Below, piece by piece: positions 14,510 to 17,053 of a stretch of DNA of 17,053 bases. This DNA is from CAZRXG01 sp964603985. Lineage in GTDB: Bacteria > Chloroflexota > Anaerolineae > Aggregatilineales > UBA3940. Position 1 is the first letter of the stretch, and each line of letters starts with the position of its first letter. The notes under the pieces are model-generated. The model did no database searches and had not been told where the DNA came from. It saw only the letters and a program-made list of their open reading frames with translations. Location: the NCBI GenBank assembly GCA_964603985.1, contig CAZRXG010000062.1:1-17053 (forward strand), read 5' to 3'. The position numbers and the translations under genes are program-made.

Positions 14510-14548
14510 GAAATCTGTGTAATCCGCGTAATCTGCGGACTGAATCCC
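14510..14548. repeat. Interspersed repeat R1, copy 4
   Basis: GAAATCTGTGTAATCCGCGT and then AATCTGCGGACTGAATCCC match R1 copies 1 and 2 with a few substitutions and match copy 3 in reverse. Sequence after it (CGACCCGCAAGACTCTGG) resembles the CAGCCCGCATCTCG flank of copy 2. It lies between the permease and binding-protein genes. Confidence 0.75.
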
Positions 14549-14594
14549 ATCGACCCGCAAGACTCTGGCATCCCAACCGCGTAAGTCCTACTGG

Positions 14595-15437
14595 CTACGG
14601 GTGCCCGTTGTTCCCCGCCCGCCTCCAGGCCAGCGCACGGCACTCGATCAGCGTCACGATCCCATACAGCGACAGCGCCAGCGCCGCCAGCACGAACACC
14701 CCCACAAAAACGCGCGCCGTGTCGAACTGCCCATCGGCCAGGTTGATCATAAAGCCCAGCCCCGCGTCCGCCCCGGCGAACTCCCCCACCACCGCCCCGA
14801 TCACCGACAGCGTCGCCCCCACCTTCAGCCCGGCCAGCAGCACCGGCATCGCGCCCGGCACCTCCAGCTTGGCGAACACCTGCCAGGGCGTGGCCTGTAG
14901 CGACCGCATCAGGTCACGCAGGTCCTGCGGCACGCTCCGCACGCCCACGACGGTGTTGATCAGGATCGGGAAAAACACGATCAGCGCGCTGATCAGAATC
15001 TTGCTCATCAGCCCCGGCCCAAACCAGATCACCAGCAGCGGCGCAATCGCCACGATGGGAATCGCCTGCGAGGCCACGATGTACGGCGACAGCGCCCGCT
15101 CAATGGTCACCGACTTGGCCAGCAGGTAACCCAGCGCCGTCGCGACCGACAATCCGAGCGCCAGCCCACCCAACACCTCAACCAACGTCACGCCCACGTG
15201 GTGCCACAACGTGCCATCCAGCGCCACCACCACGAACTTACGCGCCACCCGCCCCGGCGACGGCAGGATAAAGGCCGGATACGCCCCCAGCCGGACGAGC
15301 GCCTCCCAGCCCAGCAGAAACGCCACCAGTACGACGCCCGGCCACACCACCCGCGACCGGCGAGCGCGTGTTGGCCGGGCGGGCGGTCTGCGGTCGGTGG
15401 GGGTATGCGATTGGCTGCGGGCGACGTTGACGTGCAT
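14595..15437 (-). CDS. ribX: ABC transporter permease, probably for riboflavin
   Basis: This 280-residue inner-membrane permease is of the SsuC/ThiX/RibX class (binding-protein-dependent transport family). A basic N-terminus (1-30) is followed by about six hydrophobic segments near 31-50, 88-108, 122-140, 147-167, 200-222 and 243-266. The cytoplasmic EAA loop, which contacts the ATPase, is LEVPGAMPVLLAGLKVGATL (191-210) followed by GAVVGEF. The ATG at 15437 is chosen because AAAGGGG lies about 8-12 bases upstream and the riboswitch terminator ends well before it; an in-frame start further upstream would overlap the leader. It is the first gene after the FMN riboswitch, which makes flavin the likely substrate. 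Specificity between riboflavin and related flavins cannot be read from sequence. Confidence 0.9.
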   Translation of the reverse strand: MHVNVARSQSHTPTDRRPPARPTRARRSRVVWPGVVLVAFLLGWEALVRLGAYPAFILPSPGRVARKFVVVALDGTLWHHVGVTLVEVLGGLALGLSVATALGYLLAKSVTIERALSPYIVASQAIPIVAIAPLLVIWFGPGLMSKILISALIVFFPILINTVVGVRSVPQDLRDLMRSLQATPWQVFAKLEVPGAMPVLLAGLKVGATLSVIGAVVGEFAGADAGLGFMINLADGQFDTARVFVGVFVLAALALSLYGIVTLIECRALAWRRAGNNGHP

Positions 15438-15502
15438 GGAATCTGCCCCTTTCGCGGTCAATCCATTCCGGGGCAGATGTGCGGGACGGCACGCGCACAA
15501 TC

Positions 15503-15534
15503 AAAAAACCCGAAGCCGACAGGTCGACTCCGGG
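15503..15534 (-). terminator. Riboswitch-controlled intrinsic terminator
   Basis: On the minus strand CCCGGAGTCGAC pairs with GTCGGCTTCGGG (12 positions, two G-U pairs, tiny loop) and is followed directly by six T residues (15508-15503). It lies between the FMN aptamer and the permease start codon, the expected place for an expression platform. High FMN should favour this hairpin and stop transcription. GCGCGC segments on both sides of the aptamer exit could form a competing antiterminator. Confidence 0.9.
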
Positions 15535-15599
15535 GCGCGCGTGCATGACAGCTTTTGTACACCCAGGCGCGCACTATGCCTGAGCAGCGCTGCCGTATA

Positions 15600-15751
15600 A
15601 CTTCCTCCCATCCTGACTCTGACAGTCGGCCCCGGAGTCTCACCGGAGTCCACCGCGCGCGGGCTGCGCTGCGGGTCGCGGGCTTGCTGCGACGAGGCTG
15701 TCACCTCGCCGCCATCACCGCCGGTCGGGAATTTCACCCTGCCCCGGAAGT
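15600..15751 (-). promoter_or_regulatory. FMN riboswitch (RFN element)
   Basis: The minus strand shows the conserved RFN core in order: GGGGCAGGGTGAAATTCCC, GACCGGCGGTGA, AGCCCGCGA, GGTGAGACTCCGGGGCCGAC, GTCAGAGTC and GGATGGGAG. P1 is closed by ACTTCC (15751-15746) with GGAAGT (15605-15600). The P3 arm is extended and carries GGCGAGG/CCTCGTC. The aptamer binds FMN and normally represses riboflavin synthesis or uptake genes when flavin is plentiful. It precedes the permease gene by 162 bases, with a terminator in between. Confidence 0.97.
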
Positions 15752-15771
15752 ATTTCTCAATTGCCGATCAC

Positions 15772-15800
15772 ATTATAGCCGCTCCGGCAGTGGGCCGCAA
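15772..15800 (-). promoter_or_regulatory. Promoter of the riboflavin-uptake operon
   Basis: On the minus strand TTGCGG (15800-15795), a 17-base spacer and a perfect TATAAT (15777-15772) lie just upstream of the riboswitch. Transcription would begin about a dozen bases before the P1 stem. Confidence 0.8.
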
Positions 15801-15883
15801 TGTGAGGTTTGTCACACGTGGAGGTCGCGGGGGTTAACTCTCTGTTGATCTGCCTTGCCCCAGTGGTGGGAGAGAGGGGGCGA

Positions 15884-16219
15884 TTACCGGTCGTCTTCGG
15901 TTAAGTCAGTGTTTGGCAAACGAAAGCGGAGAAGACCTGACCAAATAACCACAATAGCTAGTATCGAAATAACCAAGATAATCAATCCTACAGTTCTCAC
16001 AATGGGCACAGGGATCAATTGGCTGATGAAACTCAATATCGCACCAAGCTGCGCGATGCCACCTGTTAATTGCACCCGCCCTAAATAGATGTCTTGTGCA
16101 CTGCCTTTTTTGTACCCTGATGATGCCATGGCTACGCCAGACCCTATCTTTTGACAAATAAAGTGCACCACAACAGAAAGGGCTAGGGCTATCCAGTTTA
16201 TCCAGCCTAATCTCAACAT
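15884..16219 (-). CDS. Small three-helix membrane protein, unknown
   Basis: This is a 111-residue protein with three hydrophobic segments: near 6-22 (INWIALALSVVVHFICQ), near 47-66 (TGGIAQLGAILSFISQL) and near 71-93 (VRTVGLIILVISILAIVVIW). It ends with a polar tail, LPNTDLTEDDR. No family is recognised. The ATG at 16219 has AGGTGG about 5 bases upstream. The gene is much richer in A+T than its surroundings: I count 48 G/C in the 120 bases of 15901-16020, against well over 60% in neighbouring genes, and its codons are correspondingly different. That suggests recent acquisition. It ends about 85 bases before the promoter of the riboflavin operon, on the same strand. Confidence 0.7.
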   Translation of the reverse strand: MLRLGWINWIALALSVVVHFICQKIGSGVAMASSGYKKGSAQDIYLGRVQLTGGIAQLGAILSFISQLIPVPIVRTVGLIILVISILAIVVIWSGLLRFRLPNTDLTEDDR

Positions 16220-16515
16220 GTAACCACCTGCGGAATGTCGGAGACAACATAATCCATTGTAGTTATATTTGAGCTTACAACAACTCAACACAGCAAAAAT
16301 TTCTTAGAGGCTATATTTCCGAACATGCTTGGCTATCTTGCCGGTGGCTCGACTGCCCGATGGGGTTGCACATGGGATTGATCGCACATTCCCCCGTGGT
16401 GTTCTTAGCGGACAGGGGTAAGAAGAATCTCGAGATTGTTAAGCTGCGACGGCCCCCTTCGGCCCATCTCCCCCATTGCCATGTAGTCAGGAAGGGAGCA
16501 CTTTCCACTCGACGC
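16220..16515. other. A+T-rich gene-free stretch
   Basis: No convincing gene is seen in this stretch; together with the terminator it makes a gap of about 350 bases. A possible weak minus-strand promoter for the membrane-protein gene is TTGAGT (16288-16283), 15 bases, TATAAC (16267-16262), with spacing shorter than ideal. A CCCCCATTGCCATG at about 16470 also occurs at about 7269 as part of a hairpin. Nothing else is recognisable. Confidence 0.4.
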
Positions 16516-16552
16516 AAAGCGGGCCAGCCCATGCACCGGGCTGGCCCGCTTT
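16516..16552. terminator. Strong bidirectional-type hairpin
   Basis: AAAGCGGGCCAGCCC (16516-16530) and GGGCTGGCCCGCTTT (16538-16552) form a perfect 15-bp stem with a 7-base loop. The A/T flanks give short U-tracts in both directions. It lies 20 bases after the stop codon of the glycine-rich gene on the minus strand. Confidence 0.88.
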
Positions 16553-16572
16553 GCCGCTTTCAAATGGCCCGT

Positions 16573-17053
16573 CTACCGGCCACCCTTGTAACCACCCTGT
16601 CCACCTTTCCCACCGTCGGCGCCGCCACCGGCACCACCCCCACCACCTGCCCACAGGGGATGACCGTCCTCGTCACGCAGCACGATCTCCTCCCCCGTCG
16701 CGAGGAAGGTGATCTGCCCGGCCTCGAACTCGCCATCCTCGTAGAAGCCAAGGACCGAGATCTCATCGCCGGACTGGAACTCAACGCCCAGCCCCTCGAC
16801 GAAGTGCGGCGGCCCCACCTTGACGGTCAATGTGTCGCCCTCCGCCGTCTGGATGACGATCACATTGTCGTCCACCTGCGTGATCGTCCCCTCGACGGTG
16901 ACCCAATCCTCAGCGCTGACGGACGTGCCCTTCCCCTTCGCGGATCGGGAGCCTCCCTGTCCACCTTTCCCACCGTCGGCGCTGCCACCGCCGCCACCCC
17001 CACCACCGGCCCACAGGGGATGACCATCCTCGTCACGCAGCACGATCTCCTCC
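16573..17053 (-). CDS. Glycine-rich tandem-repeat protein, 5' end beyond the window
   Basis: The last 159 residues are visible; the N-terminus lies outside. The visible part reads as one full repeat plus the end of a previous one. A beta-rich domain (WVTVEGTITQVDDNVIVIQT, then VKVGPPHFVEGLGV, then GDEISVLGFYEDGEFEAGQI) is followed by GEEIVLRDEDGHPLWAG, a run of 5-9 glycines and GGKGGQGG. The domain resembles small OB-like DUF5666 domains, which is tentative. The C-terminus is GGYKGGR. The preceding repeat end (EEIVLRDEDGHPLWAG plus Gly run) enters at the window edge. The product is probably exported, but no signal is visible here. A strong terminator follows. Function is unknown. Confidence 0.8.
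   Translation of the reverse strand, partial: EEIVLRDEDGHPLWAGGGGGGGGSADGGKGGQGGSRSAKGKGTSVSAEDWVTVEGTITQVDDNVIVIQTAEGDTLTVKVGPPHFVEGLGVEFQSGDEISVLGFYEDGEFEAGQITFLATGEEIVLRDEDGHPLWAGGGGGAGGGADGGKGGQGGYKGGR
16595..17053 (-). repeat. 360-bp spaced direct repeat in the glycine-rich gene
   Basis: Bases 16595-16693 recur at 16955-17053 with 5 differences in 99 by direct comparison, exactly 360 bases apart (120 codons). The second copy runs to the window edge, so the true repeat may be longer and there may be more units. Confidence 0.9.

Noticed and set aside
15600..15751. TPP (thiamin) riboswitch, considered because the binding protein is THI5-like
   Set aside because: The conserved blocks are those of the FMN/RFN aptamer; no CUGAGA or ACCUGA-type TPP core is present.

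Overview
The window looks like a piece of a high-G+C bacterial chromosome, most likely from the phylum Chloroflexi. That assignment is an inference from gene content: an FMN-riboswitch-controlled RibXY-type riboflavin transporter, a type III pantothenate kinase, an ARPP-1 protein, many lipoproteins with acidic/Pro-Thr linkers, and TATAAT-type promoters. No rRNA, tRNA, CRISPR array, phage gene or transposase gene was seen.

Layout. (1) 108-2138 (+) encodes a secreted protein with about 107 cysteines, closed by a strong hairpin. It converges on a zinc-ribbon/RDD membrane protein (2337-3092, -). (2) 3261-6525 (-) holds a TPR-repeat protein followed by a lipoprotein of unknown function. Divergent from them (+) is an overlapping DUF4258/DUF2283 gene pair that resembles a toxin-antitoxin module. 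(3) 7404-9709 (-) holds coaX (type III pantothenate kinase) and an ARPP-1 family protein. (4) 10172-15800 (-) is a cofactor locus. A clear promoter, a complete FMN riboswitch and an intrinsic terminator precede a permease (RibX-like) and an NMT1/THI5-type binding lipoprotein (RibY-like). An ABC ATPase, panC (pantothenate synthetase) and a patatin-like phospholipase follow. (5) 15884-17053 (-) holds a small A+T-rich three-helix membrane protein and the 3' end of a glycine-rich repeat protein that runs off the window.

How the genes fit together. The riboswitch shows that the permease and binding protein are controlled by FMN, so they most likely import riboflavin, with the ATPase as the probable energiser. 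panC makes pantothenate and coaX phosphorylates it, so the window covers both ends of early CoA synthesis as well as flavin supply.

The intergenic spaces are the less familiar part. A MITE-like element with 11-bp terminal inverted repeats (called element A here) occurs three times in one orientation (8259-8658, 9924-10146, about 13017-13241), each time between two minus-strand genes. One copy has split an older interspersed repeat (R1) and left a 9-bp near-perfect target duplication. Another copy carries a second palindromic element (B) nested exactly in its central palindrome. R1 itself occurs four times (2228-2289, 3202-3240, 9890-10160 split, 14510-14548). I do not recognise elements A or B as named families.
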